Assembly (NCBI RefSeq): GCF_000346465.2
Contig: NC_034014.1
Coordinates: 13,327,782 to 13,391,781 of the forward strand
Source of the DNA: Prunus persica
Taxonomy: Eukaryota; Streptophyta; Magnoliopsida; Rosales; Rosaceae
Length of the DNA stretch: 64,000 nt
Direction: 5' to 3'
Shown here: positions 10,653 to 22,591 of the stretch, one piece after another
How the letters are laid out: the number at the start of each line of letters is the position of its first letter
Numbering within the stretch: position 1 is the stretch's first letter
Notes under the pieces: model-generated
Database searches by the model: none
Told to the model about the DNA's origin: nothing
The model's input: only the letters and a program-made list of their open reading frames with translations
Position numbers and translations under genes: made by a program

Positions 10653-12455
10653 TTAATCTTGGAAACATTTGAAACAATCTAATCTGTTTTTTGAAGCTTT
10701 TGTCCATTCAGGCGAACGCCATCGTTTGAACGGGTCGTACTCTGTAACAACCTCTAATATCTTAACAGTATTCGACAACTTCAATCTTTCTGGAATCTTC
10801 AGTCTGGGGCAATCTTCTATCTTCAGATGCTTGAGCTTCATCATTGCATTTTCTTCCACTGTCCATTCCTCCAACTCCATTAAAGAAACAAGGTGTAGAA
10901 CTTGCAGTTGTGGAAACCCTTCTGAAGAGGAAACCAGTTCCCTCCATTTGTATGATTGGTTCCCCAAGACAAGCATCTTCAGGTATGGCAACCTTTCTAG
11001 TTGAACTATCGAATCTTTCTGGAGCTCAGAACCAATCAAACTTAGCTTGACTAGGTTTGGCGGAAATTCACGTACATGAGGTAACTTCTCTATTTTCCCC
11101 TTCAAACACAGCTTGTGGAGATGTTGGAAATGAGAGAGGCCCATGGATGTTGGGAATGTTTCATTGTTCATCACCTCCAGTGACAACGATTGCAGGTAGC
11201 ACATTCTCCTTAGTATTGAAATCACCAAGTTTACCCTTTCTTGTGATAATCTTTCTATTCCCAGTCGTCGTAGACTGATCATGTTGGCTAAGCCTCCGTC
11301 TTCTATCCATCTTCCAGCCCTTATAGTTTTTAGGGTCTGTAAATGGCTCAAGGTGTCCAATCTAAGCTTGACACGATTTGGTTGGGACTTATCACAAAGC
11401 AGCAAATGCCTCAAACGTTTCATCTTCCAAATTACATTGGGGATGGGTGAAAAAGAAGTTCCCAAATCCAGTGTCTCTAGGTTCTTCAAGTTTCCAATCG
11501 ATGGTGGGATGTAGCAATTTTTAAAAATCTGGCTCACTCCAAGATACCTCAACTGAATTAGGATCCCTATAGCACTAGGTGTGTGCGTGGATCCCATTGC
11601 ATGCTTTAGATCCAAGACCTTCAGCAACTTGAAATCCTTTTTAATAAAATAGAATTCTGGATGTTGAAAGCGGTTGAAAAAATGAAGGGATCGTAAATGG
11701 GGAGCATATGGATTTAGGAAAGGTGAGTGTAGGAAACCATGCTGCGTAGGGTTAGAATTTAAGGCAATTCTTCGAGATTTGGTTGATGGGGAAACTGATG
11801 ATTCAACTTCACCACCAGTATAAATTCCTAGAAAATTTTCTTCCCTCGATACGGAGAGAGAGAAGTCTCTAAGAAGATCATGGATGCTGATGGTCTTAAC
11901 CCTCCCAAGTGAGGTTAGAGTTCCCACTTGGATCATGCACCTATTAATCAACTCGTTCAAGCAATTTTCAGCTACACCTTCTGCTGTATCTTCCCCTTGT
12001 TGGGGTAAGAATCCTTCTGCTACCCACAAGCGCATCAATTGCGTTTTTGGTATGGAGAAATCCTCAGGAAAAAGACCCAAATGGAGAAAACATGATTTTA
12101 AGTAGAAAGGCAAGTCTTTATAGCTCAGGGCTAAAATTGCAGAAACACGATCTTGATCAATCAGGTGCCAACTGATGTTTTGAAGGACAAGTTCCCATTC
12201 CTCTCTAGTCTTCATTTTCCTGGATAGTAATCCCCCAAGCACCACCAATGCCAAGGGTAGACCACCGCATTTCGTCACCATCTCTCTTCCTAGATTCTCC
12301 AAGTCGGAGGGAAAATGATCCATTCCCGGGAGTGCTTTCTTGCGAAACAATTCCAGGCTTTCATCCTCTGTCAGCATTCGCGGCTCATGGGGAGTGCTCC
12401 TTGCATCTGCATGTAAGGCAACCTCCCTGTTTCGGGTTGTCAGCATCACCTTACT
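10653..12455 (-). pseudogene. CC-NB-LRR gene, copy B, N-terminal half lost
   Basis: A long open minus-strand frame that matches intact copy C almost residue for residue. It runs from the RNBS-B motif (SKVMLTTRNREVAL) through [20 protein letters not shown], the MHD-position variant IHDLLRDFSL, and about 14 leucine-rich repeats to a diverged C-terminus. It lacks the whole coiled-coil, P-loop and kinase-2 motifs, so it cannot bind nucleotide normally. Its frame continues upstream for about 28 codons into antisense Harbinger sequence (to 12539), which is not a real N-terminus. The coding part itself has no stop or frameshift, which means the loss is recent. It could still be transcribed as an LRR-rich fragment, but I see no promoter evidence. 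Confidence 0.85.
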
Positions 12456-12993
12456 AGTGAGGCTTGGGTCCAAGTTAGTCATTGTCCCGTAACGGGCAAT
12501 GAGATGAAATTTTCTCATATGTGGAAAAAAATTCATCAAGCATTTTGTGAAAGGGCAATTGGTTCTACACGTACATAAATTGCATTATCCAGTAGGTGGA
12601 AAGTTCTTAATAAAAAGTTGGCGAAATGGAGAAATGCCTTTGCAAAAGCGATGGACAAGCATCGAAGCGGAGAAAACCTTAGCAGTGAGGTAAATTATTT
12701 GTCATTTTCCTTCTATTAATTTCTATGTCATATTAATTTTTATTTAAATGTTTCTTGCAATTTATATATTTTGTTAATATGTCTCTAGTTTTTTTTTTTA
12801 TACATGTTGCATTTTTTTTAAATTTATTGAATTTGCATTAGTTTTTTTTTACATATTGCATTGCCAATATTTTTTAAAGTTTCTTGCATTTCCATTTAAT
12901 TTTTTTTTATAGATTATGCAAGCTCAAATGTGGTTTGGTGCTACGGGGCAAGGGAAAAAAAGTTTCAATTGTTGGGAGGTGGTGAAGACTTGT
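12456..12993 (+). pseudogene. Harbinger ORF2 remnant
   Basis: The plus strand reads HMWKKIHQAFCERAIGSTRT, then SRWKVLNKKLAKWRNAFAKA and, after an AT-rich intron, MWFGATGQGKKSFNCWEVVK. These are the same blocks as ORF2 of the element at 49135-53110. There are stops, and the C-terminal domain is gone. The protein class is the Myb/SANT-like DNA-binding partner of Harbinger transposases. Confidence 0.7.
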
Positions 12994-12999
12994 AAGAGT

Positions 13000-13322
13000 T
13001 TGCAAATATCATGCATGATTTTATTGAACAAATGGGATTGCATTCAATATCTCCCTCGAAAATGAACATCAGAGTACAGAGATTGTGGGATAAAATAATA
13101 TCTCATAAGATTCTTACCCCGAGAATGTCTATGTCTGTCCACATTTGGGCGACGGTCTTCTCGTGAACCACGGCGACCCTGGTTTTCTTCCTCCAGCAAA
13201 GCAACTGCTATGTCAAGTTGCTCATCTAGTTCTCTCTGCGCCCTTTTGCTTGCAGCTCGTCTACGCATTCTTTCTCTAGTTTCTCGCTCTTGCCTCTCCA
13301 AAACCTCTTCCATGTCTGCCAT
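13000..13322 (-). pseudogene. Harbinger transposase N-terminal remnant
   Basis: It opens MADMEEVLERQERETRER, then EEENQGRRGSREDRRPNVDR and HRHSRGKNLMRYYFIPQSLY, matching the first ~90 residues of the transposase at 49758. The catalytic DDE domain is deleted, so the fragment is non-autonomous. Confidence 0.8.
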
Positions 13323-13458
13323 TGAGAATGGAGAATGAAATCTAAAATTTGAGAAATGGAAGTGTAGAGAAGAACTGGTGTGGGAGGTATGAGCTGAACC
13401 TCTGGTTTTATAGAAAAATGTACACAGATAGATATGACACGCGGCGCAATCTTAGAGG

Positions 13459-13620
13459 GTGAAAATATTATCTGAAATTTGAAATTCAAATGAAATTTCA
13501 AATTTCAAATTTATCTGAAATTTGAATTTCGAAATGTATCTGAAATTTGACATTTTGAATTTATCTGAAATTTGAATTTTGAAATGTATCTGAAATTTGA
13601 AACCGAAAATCTTATCCGAT
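13459..13620. repeat. Subterminal AAATTT-rich tandem repeat of the Harbinger derivative
   Basis: Repeated phrase TCTGAAATTTGAA with a period of about 30-36 bp. An equivalent, differently arranged array is present at 49396-49615 in the other Harbinger element, so it is part of the family rather than of the host site. Confidence 0.7.
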
Positions 13621-13835
13621 ATGAATAGTATTGACATGTAGGAACCCAAAAATCTTATCCGAAAATATTATCCAAATTAATTATTTAAGTAAACAAAGTT
13701 GTGAAAAAAACAAAAAAATGAATAGTATTTGCCATGGCAAGCCCCAACTGCTGGAAACACATTTTGCTGGAGAGGGAATAGTGGCTGCCCTAGGGCTCAT
13801 CTTGTCATGGCAAGGGGCAACTGGTGAAAATGCTC

Positions 13836-14079
13836 TAACAGAGTAGCCTTCATGGCATTTATATAGTAATGTACATTTAAAAAATAAAAATTTTAAAATA
13901 AAAATTTATAAATAAAATAAAAATAAAAATAAAAATAAAATAAAAAATAAAAAATAAAAAACAATCTCAACAAATTAGAAAGGAGTAATCAAACTTGATA
14001 ACAAAAATTGTGCCTTATAATTAAGGTCAATTTACTTGATAAGAAAATCAAATTTACATTAACCTTGGAAACATTTGAA
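13836..14079. other. 3' flank of NLR copy C, A-rich
   Basis: The TAA target site and the CAGAGTAG block of the duplicated NLR 3' flank are followed at 13876-13965 by a low-complexity AAAATAAAAAT tract. No gene seen. Confidence 0.6.
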
Positions 14080-16737
14080 TCAATCTCTAATGTACATCAA
14101 TCTAATCTGCTGCTCGAAGCTTTTGTCCATTGCAACAATCTCTAATTTCTCTAGAGTAGTAGTAAACAACTTCAATCTTTCTGGAATCTTTTTCAGTTTT
14201 AGGCACCTTTCTATCTTTAGATGCTTGAGCTTCATCATTGCATTTTCTTCCACTGTCCATTCCTCCAACTCCATTAAAGAAACAAGGTGTAGAACTTGCA
14301 GCTGTGGAAACCCTTCTGAAGAGCAAACCAGTTCCCTCCATTTGTATGATTGGTTCCCCAAGACAAGCATCTTCAGGTAAGGCAACCTTTCTAGTTGAAC
14401 TATCGAATCTTTCTGGAGCTCAGAACCAATCAAACTTAGCTTGACGAGGTTTGGAGGAAATTCACGTACATGAGGTAACTTCTCTATTTTCCCCTTCAAA
14501 CACAGCTTGTGGAGATGTTGGAAATGAGAGAGGCCCATGGATGTTGGGAATGTTTCATTGTTCATCACCTCCAGTGACAATGATTGCAGGTAGCACATTC
14601 TCCTTAGTATTGAAATCACCAAGTTTACCCTTTCTTGTGATAATCTTTCTATTCCCAGTCGTCGTAGACTGATCATGTTGGCTAAGCCGCCGTCTTCTAT
14701 CCATCTTCCAGCCCTTATAGTTTTTAGGGTCTGTAAATGGCTCAAGGTGTCCAATCTAAGGTTGACACAATTTGGTTTGGACACATCACGTAGGAGCATA
14801 TGCCTCAAACGTTTCATCTTCCAAATGACATTGGGGATGGGTGAATAAGAATATCCCAAATCTAGTGTCTCTAGGTTCTTCAAGTTTCCAATCGATGGTG
14901 GGATGTAGTAAGTTTTAAGAATCTGGCTCAATCCAAGATACCTCAACTGAATTAGGATCCCTATAGTACTAGGTAGTCGCATGAATCCAATTGTATCCTT
15001 TAGATCTAAGACCTTCAACAATTTGAAATCCTTTTTAATAAAATAGACTTCTGGATGTAGAAAGCGGTTGAAAAAATGAAGCGATCGTAAATGGGGAGCA
15101 TATGGATTTAGGAAAGGTGAGGTTAGGACACAATGCTGCGTAGGGTTAGAATGTAAGGCAATTCTTCGAGATTTGGTTGATGGGGAAACTGATGATTCAA
15201 CTTCACCACCAGTATAAATTCCAAGAAAATTTTCTTCCCTCGATACGGAGAGAGAGAAGTCTCTAAGAAGATCATGGATGCAGATGGTTTTAACCCTCCC
15301 AAGTGAGGTTAGAGTTCCCACTTGGATCATGCACCTATTAATCAACTCGTTCAAGCAATTTTCAGCAACACCTTCTGCTTTTTCTTCCCCTTGTTGGGGT
15401 AAGAATCCTTCTGCTACCCACAAGCGCATCAATTGCGTTTTTGGTATGGAGAAATCCTCAGGGAAAATACCCAAATGAAGAAAACATGATTTTAAGTAGA
15501 AAGGCAAGTCTTTATAGCTCAGGGCTAAAATTGCAGAAACACGATCTTGATCAATCAGGTGCCAACTGATGTTTTGAAGGACAAGTTCCCATTCCTCTCT
15601 AGTCTTCATTTTCCTGGATAGTAATCCCCCAAGCACCACCAATGCCAAGGGTAGACCACCGCATTTCGTCACCATCTCTCTTCCTAGATTCTCCAAGTCG
15701 GAGGGAAAATGATCCATTCCCGGGAGTGCTTTCTTGCGTAACAATTCCAGGCTTTCATCCTCTGTCAGCATTCGCGGCTCATGGGGAGTGCTCCTTGCAT
15801 CTGCATGTAAGGCAACCTCCCTGTTTCGGGTTGTCAGCATCACCTTACTTCCTGCCATTCCACTAGTAGGAAATGCAGCTTCCAAACTATCCCAAACTTC
15901 ATTTTCCCATACATCATCAAGAACCACAAGATACTTCCTCCCTCTCAAGAATTCGTACAGCTTCTTTACCATCTCCTCTTCATCTACTTCCTCCAAATCA
16001 CCTATATATGGAACATTTACATCTTTGATGATTCTTCGCAGAGTCTCTCTTCTTCTATACTCTTGAGACACATAAACGAACGCTTTACAATTAAATTGGC
16101 GCCTTAGTTCAATGTGATTGTACAATTTTTTTGCAAGAGTAGTTTTGCCCAGACCCCCCATACCTACAATAGAAACCACTCCACGCCTCGGCTCCATGCT
16201 AGATAGTTGTGTTAGCAAGGCCTCAGTGTCTTGTACAAGATCAATCAAATCATCTTCCTCAATATGGGGTAATGGCTGTCTCCACCATCGCAGTCTCTCA
16301 TTTGTTGAAATGCTCCCTTCACCTCCCTCTCGTGACGAAGCGATCATGCTGGCAATGCCGAAACTGTCCTTTTGCTTAGAAATGTGGTCAATCCTTGTTT
16401 GGATTTTTTCAATCCCCCTCTTGACTTTGTGAAGATGGATTGGCATTACAACTTTTTTCCATAAACTTTGTGATGCTGCTGCTGCCTCTCTGAGGTAAGT
16501 TTCTACTACATCTTCGGCATCGAAGGCTACTTCTCTGATTTGAGACACCCAATTGCGAAATCTTTCGTTTCTGTCTTGTTCTGCTGCATGATCTGCATCC
16601 TTGAGAAAGCTTTGCATCCACCTCAATTCGTTTCTGATTTGCTCAACTTTCTCACCAACCCCATCCAACAGAATCGCTTCTTGAATTATCAAGTTTGTGA
16701 GCTTTTCCACTGCAGTTGCAACAGCAAGCTCTGCCAT
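14080..16737 (-). CDS. CC-NB-LRR disease resistance protein, copy C (intact, RPP13/RPP8-like)
   Basis: Single-exon frame of 885 codons. The start is set at MAELAVATAVEKL (16737), because the 15 upstream in-frame codons lack an ATG and the same start block is kept at 9576. Intracellular immune receptor: the coiled-coil (1-130, EDVID-type motif DAEDVVETY near 73) signals, the NB-ARC switch binds ADP/ATP, and the LRRs sense the effector or its target. Motifs by residue: P-loop GMGGLGKTT (192-200), [16 protein letters not shown] (215-225), kinase-2 LVVLDDVW (270-277), RNBS-B GSKVMLTTR (296-304), GLPLAL (361-366), RNBS-D CFLHLGIFPEDF (418-429), IHD at the MHD position (487-489). About 14 irregular LRRs run from roughly 530 to 860. 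All catalytic motifs look sound. Length and lack of introns fit the RPP13-like group. Two broken sister copies lie downstream. Confidence 0.93.
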   Translation of the reverse strand: MAELAVATAVEKLTNLIIQEAILLDGVGEKVEQIRNELRWMQSFLKDADHAAEQDRNERFRNWVSQIREVAFDAEDVVETYLREAAAASQSLWKKVVMPIHLHKVKRGIEKIQTRIDHISKQKDSFGIASMIASSREGGEGSISTNERLRWWRQPLPHIEEDDLIDLVQDTEALLTQLSSMEPRRGVVSIVGMGGLGKTTLAKKLYNHIELRRQFNCKAFVYVSQEYRRRETLRRIIKDVNVPYIGDLEEVDEEEMVKKLYEFLRGRKYLVVLDDVWENEVWDSLEAAFPTSGMAGSKVMLTTRNREVALHADARSTPHEPRMLTEDESLELLRKKALPGMDHFPSDLENLGREMVTKCGGLPLALVVLGGLLSRKMKTREEWELVLQNISWHLIDQDRVSAILALSYKDLPFYLKSCFLHLGIFPEDFSIPKTQLMRLWVAEGFLPQQGEEKAEGVAENCLNELINRCMIQVGTLTSLGRVKTICIHDLLRDFSLSVSREENFLGIYTGGEVESSVSPSTKSRRIALHSNPTQHCVLTSPFLNPYAPHLRSLHFFNRFLHPEVYFIKKDFKLLKVLDLKDTIGFMRLPSTIGILIQLRYLGLSQILKTYYIPPSIGNLKNLETLDLGYSYSPIPNVIWKMKRLRHMLLRDVSKPNCVNLRLDTLSHLQTLKTIRAGRWIEDGGLANMISLRRLGIERLSQERVNLVISILRRMCYLQSLSLEVMNNETFPTSMGLSHFQHLHKLCLKGKIEKLPHVREFPPNLVKLSLIGSELQKDSIVQLERLPYLKMLVLGNQSYKWRELVCSSEGFPQLQVLHLVSLMELEEWTVEENAMMKLKHLKIERCLKLKKIPERLKLFTTTLEKLEIVAMDKSFEQQIRLMYIRD

Positions 16738-17653
16738 CTTTTCTCTCTTTGATTGGTTTTTCTTTTTTCTTTTTTCTCTCAACTCTGCTACTACAGCTCC
16801 CCTTGTTGGTCTGCTCTGCTGTTGTTAAAGCCTTCTGCAAGTCCACTTTTCTTTTCTTTTTCTCTTTTTTTTAATGAACGTTCCAGTCAACTTCCAATTA
16901 TTTTCCACATTCTAATTCATTGGTGGGTTCCTCGTTTCCGCGTGGGCCTCCATTACCAGCCAGGAAGGTCCCTTCCCTCCCTTATCAGTCCTAAGTCTAA
17001 TTTAGAGTTCAAACGGGCATCTTCATGTTCATTTGGGGTCGGTTTCTTTTCTTTTCTTTTTTCTTGATAGTGGCCCATGCAATTCATTTGTGGGTCCCTT
17101 GATTTTAGCTAAAATAATGTATTTTTGGTTCTATTTCTATATACGGTAGGAATAAAATTGTTTAATGACAGAAACTAGAAGAAATGAGCAGGAAAGAGTT
17201 AAGAGAACAAATAAATCTCTTTGTTAATATTCTCTTGGCAAGAAAAGTAAGCAGGGCTTGGCTTCGTTCAGTGGCAAAAATGACTACTCTGCTATTGTGG
17301 ATAATTAGCTAGGAACTAACAGCAAGAACATTATCGAATCAATAATAATAATTACAATTTCACTGACGCATCAAAACAGCAGAGTTTCACTCCTGTCCAC
17401 TCCAGAATTAGATATCTTTCATGTTCATCTTTAAACGCAAGTTCCTGGTCACAGCAAATATATAATGGGGTAATGCACCAGAATTCTACAACCTTCCCTC
17501 ATAAAAATCCTACAATCACGTCAGATTTCTACAGCATTGTCTTACAAAAATCCTACTTCGTACTTGCATGACGTTTTCAGCAAATGCAAGATTGTTTGGA
17601 GAAGAATATACAACATACTCCATGCTAATTGTAAGAGGCGACATGAAATCGAA
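16738..17653. other. NLR copy C upstream region and intergenic spacer
   Basis: A pyrimidine-rich leader (mostly T/C on the + strand, purine-rich on the sense strand) adjoins the NLR start, then sequence shared with 9577-10200. No gene seen. 17380-17653 probably holds the 3' UTR of the NSE1 gene. Confidence 0.5.
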
Positions 17654-20600
17654 TTATTGAAGACGGATAGAGCTTCGAGTTGATCTTCTTAGATTAGGAC
17701 CACCAGGTAAAGAAGCTTGAGAGGAACCAGATATATCTCCATCACCAATTTCATTTCTTCTCAGCCTCTTTTTCTTGGGTCCTACAGGTGGCTGGCTTTG
17801 AGTAGGGTAATTTGGTTCATCATCTTCTACAGCTTCTGCTTTGGTTACCGTATATTGCCACTGAGTACCGCAACTTGGACAAACTCTTTCCCCCTGAAAT
17901 ACATCAAGCAGATTAACTTAGACCAAAAACTCTTTTCAGTTTTACTAAAAAATAAGTTGATCATTACCTTTCTTTCTGAAAACAATTTCTTAAGACAGTA
18001 CTCATGGATTCGAGCTATACAACCTTCTTTTTGGCACAACGCTGCCTGTCCAACATAACCCCAAAAGTTGTCAGATACAACGGCATCAGAAAACTATTGG
18101 CAAATTACAGGCGCCAACTTGTTTAGTAAAAGATTCTCAGGTTCCATAATTTACAAGCATTCACAGAAGCAATGCACATAATTAAATATAGGCATCCTCC
18201 AGCAAGAAACAAAACAAAGATAATAAAAGAAAGAAAGCATAGGAGCAAGGCAGTGGGCTGAATAATTTGACAATAGCAAACAAGTGATGAAGCTTTTGAA
18301 TATTTAGGGATGTAGAAAGAAATAAAAATTAACACTAGCAAGGCAAAGCAACATTCAGACAACCTTCACCCCAGCTTCATTGCACACTTCACACGCCGGA
18401 ACATCATTACTGCGAAACCAACTTCGTAGATCGAGGAAGGATCTGACACCAAGTCCAATATAATTATCTGGAGTAACGCTAAGCCACTGGTCCTGTACGA
18501 GTTCATCAAGAGTTTTTTCCTTCATAGATATTGAGAAATTTTTTAATGCAGGAGGGACATGAGGTAGACCTCCATGTGATTGCGACGTTGTACCCATTAG
18601 AACCTAAAGATAGAACACAAGAGTTATCAAGCAAACAAAGGCATGAACAGGTTTAATAACATTTGCGAATTTACTCGAAGTTCTTTGTATCTAGTCTCAT
18701 CTGATGAGGCAGATTTATTTCTGTCCATTCCTTAAATTGCTAAGCTGGGGTATTAATAACATGCCCACATCACTTAAGTGTTAACAACGTACATATGCCC
18801 GGAGAACTCTAGTTTTTATTTTTTATTTTGTTTTCTGAAAACAGGCAAAACAAATGTAAATAAAAAAAGTTTACTTTTATCTCGTTAATCATCAAGAGAA
18901 CTCTGCCACCACAAAATCTTGATGTTTGAAGAAAATAAAATAAGACCTTATCATAGTAAGTCTGCAGGCAAATAATTATGAATCTGTTTCATTCTAACGT
19001 TTAAAAGAAGACCAAATGTTATTAAATTTAACTATGCCAGTAGGTCGCTGGATAACAGTGGTTGTATACAAAATATTAATGGAAAGAAAAGATTATATAT
19101 TGCACAAAAAAAAGCTTTTATTGTAAAGCAAAAATTGCCAAACCTGATTCTCTAAACGCAGATTAAGAGCATCAATGTTAGATATGGTTCCTTGAGCTGC
19201 ACCATCTTGCACGATTGCTTCTATCTGATATTCGATATCAAATAACATACTAAGATAATTTGAATGGAGTTATGTAAATATCAGAATATGATACAACGGA
19301 AACACTAGTCTATATACAACTTCAGAAGAAATCTGCTATGTAGTTGTAGATATGTAGCTTATCTACTTTTTCTTAAAAGTCTCACATAAGGGCCAATACT
19401 TAAACGGAGGCTTATTATCAAGCATCTAAACTGAAGTTCAACCATTTATACAACACATATGACAATATAACTGGGGCAGCTTCTTGTTCATCCATAATGA
19501 ACAAACTCTTGTACTTTTTGAATGTCTATATTTTCCTCTATTATGAGCAGCAAAGGACAGCACAATGAAATGAATTTTCATTTTTTCAGACGAATTATAT
19601 AACTTACTAGGAAGTATTCTTCACATATACACATGTACATGTGCATATGCTTGCTTGAACAACATACTTGCATAGATTTTGAGCACACAACTTAGATAAA
19701 AACTAAAGAGAATAAGCTCAGAATTCTGTGTTTCTGTCTGTCAGAATGAGAGAGAGACAGCTTATGGAGGAACCCCATTTTCAACCAACTGCAGCAATCT
19801 ATAAGAAAAGTGCATGGAGATTCACAAGGTTGTTAACCTTTTTGTTTGTATGGATGTCTCTCTCAGTCGCATGAAGGAGAGTCATACGACTTTATATTGC
19901 TTCAGAAACACAAACGAACAGAGAATTTATTGATTCAGCTGATAAATAAATTTCAAAGGTATTTTTGGGGGATGGAGATTCTTGTAAAGGAGATTTGCAA
20001 ATTGATAAATAGCTTGATTGCCTTCAAAGAATATTACAGGAAGACAAGAAAAACATAAGGTATATAAGAATTAAGGAGGAACCCATAAGTTGGCATATTA
20101 AAGACATTAATCAATGACTCAAAAGAGTTCCTGTAGTGGTACAAATGCTTGAATTCAACAGAGCTTTATATGATCATTGGTTTGTCAGTTTAACTACGAC
20201 AAGCTAAACCTAAGCTTTGCAGATTATATATTGGAGGATCAATGGCAAGCAATATTTGATTACTTCTTTAACTGGATTTCATTCTATAAAGCCATCTTAA
20301 TCCTCATTCTCAATGTGCTACAATGTTAACTCTGACTGACTGAAATTAAAAATAAGTCATTCTTAATGGGTAGTTAAGGGCTAACAAGGGACCCTGAACT
20401 TTCTGAAACCCACTGCAAGACAATATGCTTGTATGGTTTAGCTGATAAGTAATGCTATATCTCTTCCCTTCATAAAATCAATTGACCATGGAAAATAAGT
20501 AATCAAAGCTTTCAAACTATATAAACGCTGGAAATCTAAAAGAGTTTTGAGACTTACAATAGCCTTATAGAAAGCAATCTGGGCAACTGAATATTTTGTT

Positions 20601-21253
20601 CCCAGCTTCGATTCTTCGTCAGAAACATTATTGACAACTCCGTAATAAACTTGACCATCATATTGAAATCTGCATCCCCGCAACTCAAACTGAACATAAG
20701 AAAGTGCCTTGTTTATCTTCAGAAGAAAATCATCAAATCGCTGCCGGTCACTACCTGTTTCAAATAAGATATCGTCATAAGGTAAGTGTTCAAATAATTC
20801 CTGTTAATCCTCCTAATCACTGCCTACAACCAAGAAGTCACCATCATTGCTATAGAATAATTCTAACATTAAAAACACAATCTTAAAAAAAAAAAAATTG
20901 ATTGTTTTCCTAGGTTTTTCCAGAAACTATAAACTTAACAGCACGAAGAATTTCACACAAAAATATACCATTTCTAGCAAAATTTATCTTCTTTTTTTTC
21001 TTTAAATTTTGAACGTATTGACACAAGCACATCGATCCAAAGGAAAGTATCAGTTTATCCTTAGAATTACTGAACCATTGAATTTCAAAAATTAATAAAG
21101 AAAATAGGGAATTTAGGGGAAATTATGAAGAGGAAGACCTGGGGTTTTTCCGGTGAGGCCCGTGAAGATGCGGTGGAACTGGTCCTCCTTGAGTGGGCCG
21201 CGTGAAAGCAGAGCCTGAATGACCGTCTGGTGTCTCCAGTTTAGTTCTGTCAT
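17654..21253 (-). CDS. NSE1: NSE1, RING-like E3 subunit of the SMC5/6 complex
   Basis: Spliced minus-strand gene, six exons: 21253-21139, 20754-20558, 19224-19144, 18603-18364, 18045-17968, 17893-17654. All junctions are GT-AG and in phase, giving 951 nt (316 residues), close to the plant family length. It starts MTELNWRHQTVIQALLSRGP. The N-terminal two thirds form the winged-helix region that contacts NSE3/NSE4 (FDDFLLKINKALSYVQFELR, YSVAQIAFYKAI). The C-terminal variant RING has Cys/His pairs in CEVC, CQKEGC, IHEYC and VCPSC. A basic, disordered tail (GPKKKRLRRNE) ends at TAA 17656-17654. The role is in DNA repair and chromosome maintenance in the nucleus, with a ubiquitin-ligase-type domain. 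Introns 2 and 3 are 1.3 and 0.5 kb and hold nothing recognisable. No coding defects seen. Confidence 0.93.
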
Positions 21254-22591
21254 CTCCAATGCCCTTCCAAATTCTAATTTTCTAGGGGTGGTGCACTAAA
21301 TTGGTTCGCGAAACCCTAACAAGACAGAGGAAGATGGGTGTTTGGCTCTGAAGAAAATGTGAACTTTCACTGGAAAATGAGTTTGGGGTTTGGCTAATTG
21401 AGTTTCTCGAAGGCGGGAAATATTTAGGGTTTTGGGCTATTTGAGATGGCGGGAGACGGAGAGATTTCGTGGGATAATACGGTTGGGCTAAAATATTTTT
21501 AAGATTAGGAACCAATCAGTATTAGAGCTTCCCGACCAAAAACAAGTCAGATATTAGAGCTGGGAATTTTCTACTAAACCCTGACAAACCGGATTTGTGG
21601 GTTTTCTGCTGTTGTTTAAAGATAACTGACGACTGAAACTCTCGATTTCATTGGAAAAAAAAAAGAGAGAAATTCTAGATTTCAAAAATTAAAATCAGCT
21701 TAGTTTTAAAGGCAAAATGTCACTTTTGATCTCCATAATTTACCACTATTGTCCCTATAATTTCACTTTGATCAATTTTGTCCATGTATTTTAAGAACAA
21801 TCCCTAATTTATATCATCTAAGAATCTTAGGCCGGTATCACACTGGTGCCTAGGTGTTCATTGTTCTTCTCTTATCTTACAAATACACTCTCAAGACATT
21901 CGAAGGATGCATGAGGCCGAATAAAAGACCCCTTGAATTGAATCTATTTTTGGACATCAATAAAAGTGCTCGTTATGTATTTTTATTATCTATATCATTT
22001 TAACAATTGTTCCAATATGTTAATAAATTCAAAGTTAAAATTTTGGCTTCCTCCAAGAATAGTAAGAAGTGTTTGAGTCAAAATTGAAAATATGCCCAGA
22101 ATGAATGAAGGAATTATGGTTCATCAATATTATATGGTTAAATTTGATAGCTCAAACTTTTAGTCAAGTCAAAGCAGTGAAATAAGCAACTTGAAATGCT
22201 CAAATGAACTTTCTTTCTTTCTTCATGAAAGTTGTTCATTTGAATGTCTACTACATTATGTCCAAATTTGAGAGAATTTGGACAAGTGTAGCTTTCTCAA
22301 GGCATCAAATACTAAAGCATGACATGCCCAATCTATTGCCCGATTTGCCCAAATGAGCGGCTTCCAATACTCAAATGAACTTTCTTTCTTTACAATAGTT
22401 GTTCATTTATATGTCTACTACAAGATATCCAAATTTGGGAGCTTTTGGATCAGCAAAGCCTTCTCAGACTGTCAAAACCTGAACTATGTTCGAAGAAAGC
22501 GTTTGTGACAGTTAGTCAATTTGAATCATGCATGATCTGACTTCCCATTGCTTAAATGAAGTTGTGTTCTTCATGAATGTTCTGCCATATG

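Larger units (their letters stand above)
12456..13835. mobile_element. PIF/Harbinger derivative, one end intact, internally deleted
   Basis: The right end at 13835 (GGTGAAAATGCTC followed by TAA) matches the terminus of the complete element at 49135-53110, and so do about 60 bp inside it (GTGGCTGCCCTAG, CATGGCAAGGGGCAA). From left to right it holds the start of the Myb/trihelix-type ORF2 (+), then a junction near 12995 (GAGTTT/GCAAATATCATGCATG), then the transposase N-terminus (-). Most of both genes is thus deleted. The left end is missing: at 12455/12456 ORF2 sequence joins NLR copy B directly. Confidence 0.8.

Noticed and set aside
13866..13966. A-rich tract as a retrotransposon poly(A) tail
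   Set aside because: It is a short-period AAAATAAAAAT expansion with no LINE/SINE body or target duplication.
14451..14672. Plus-strand open frames opposite the NLR genes (also 11057-11278, 2278-2499, 15734-16066)
   Set aside because: They repeat identically opposite each NLR copy and follow the composition of the sense LRR/NB-ARC codons; no independent motif or start context.
16652..16846. 64-residue minus-strand frame at the NLR start
   Set aside because: A shadow frame of the intact NLR N-terminus and its purine-rich leader.
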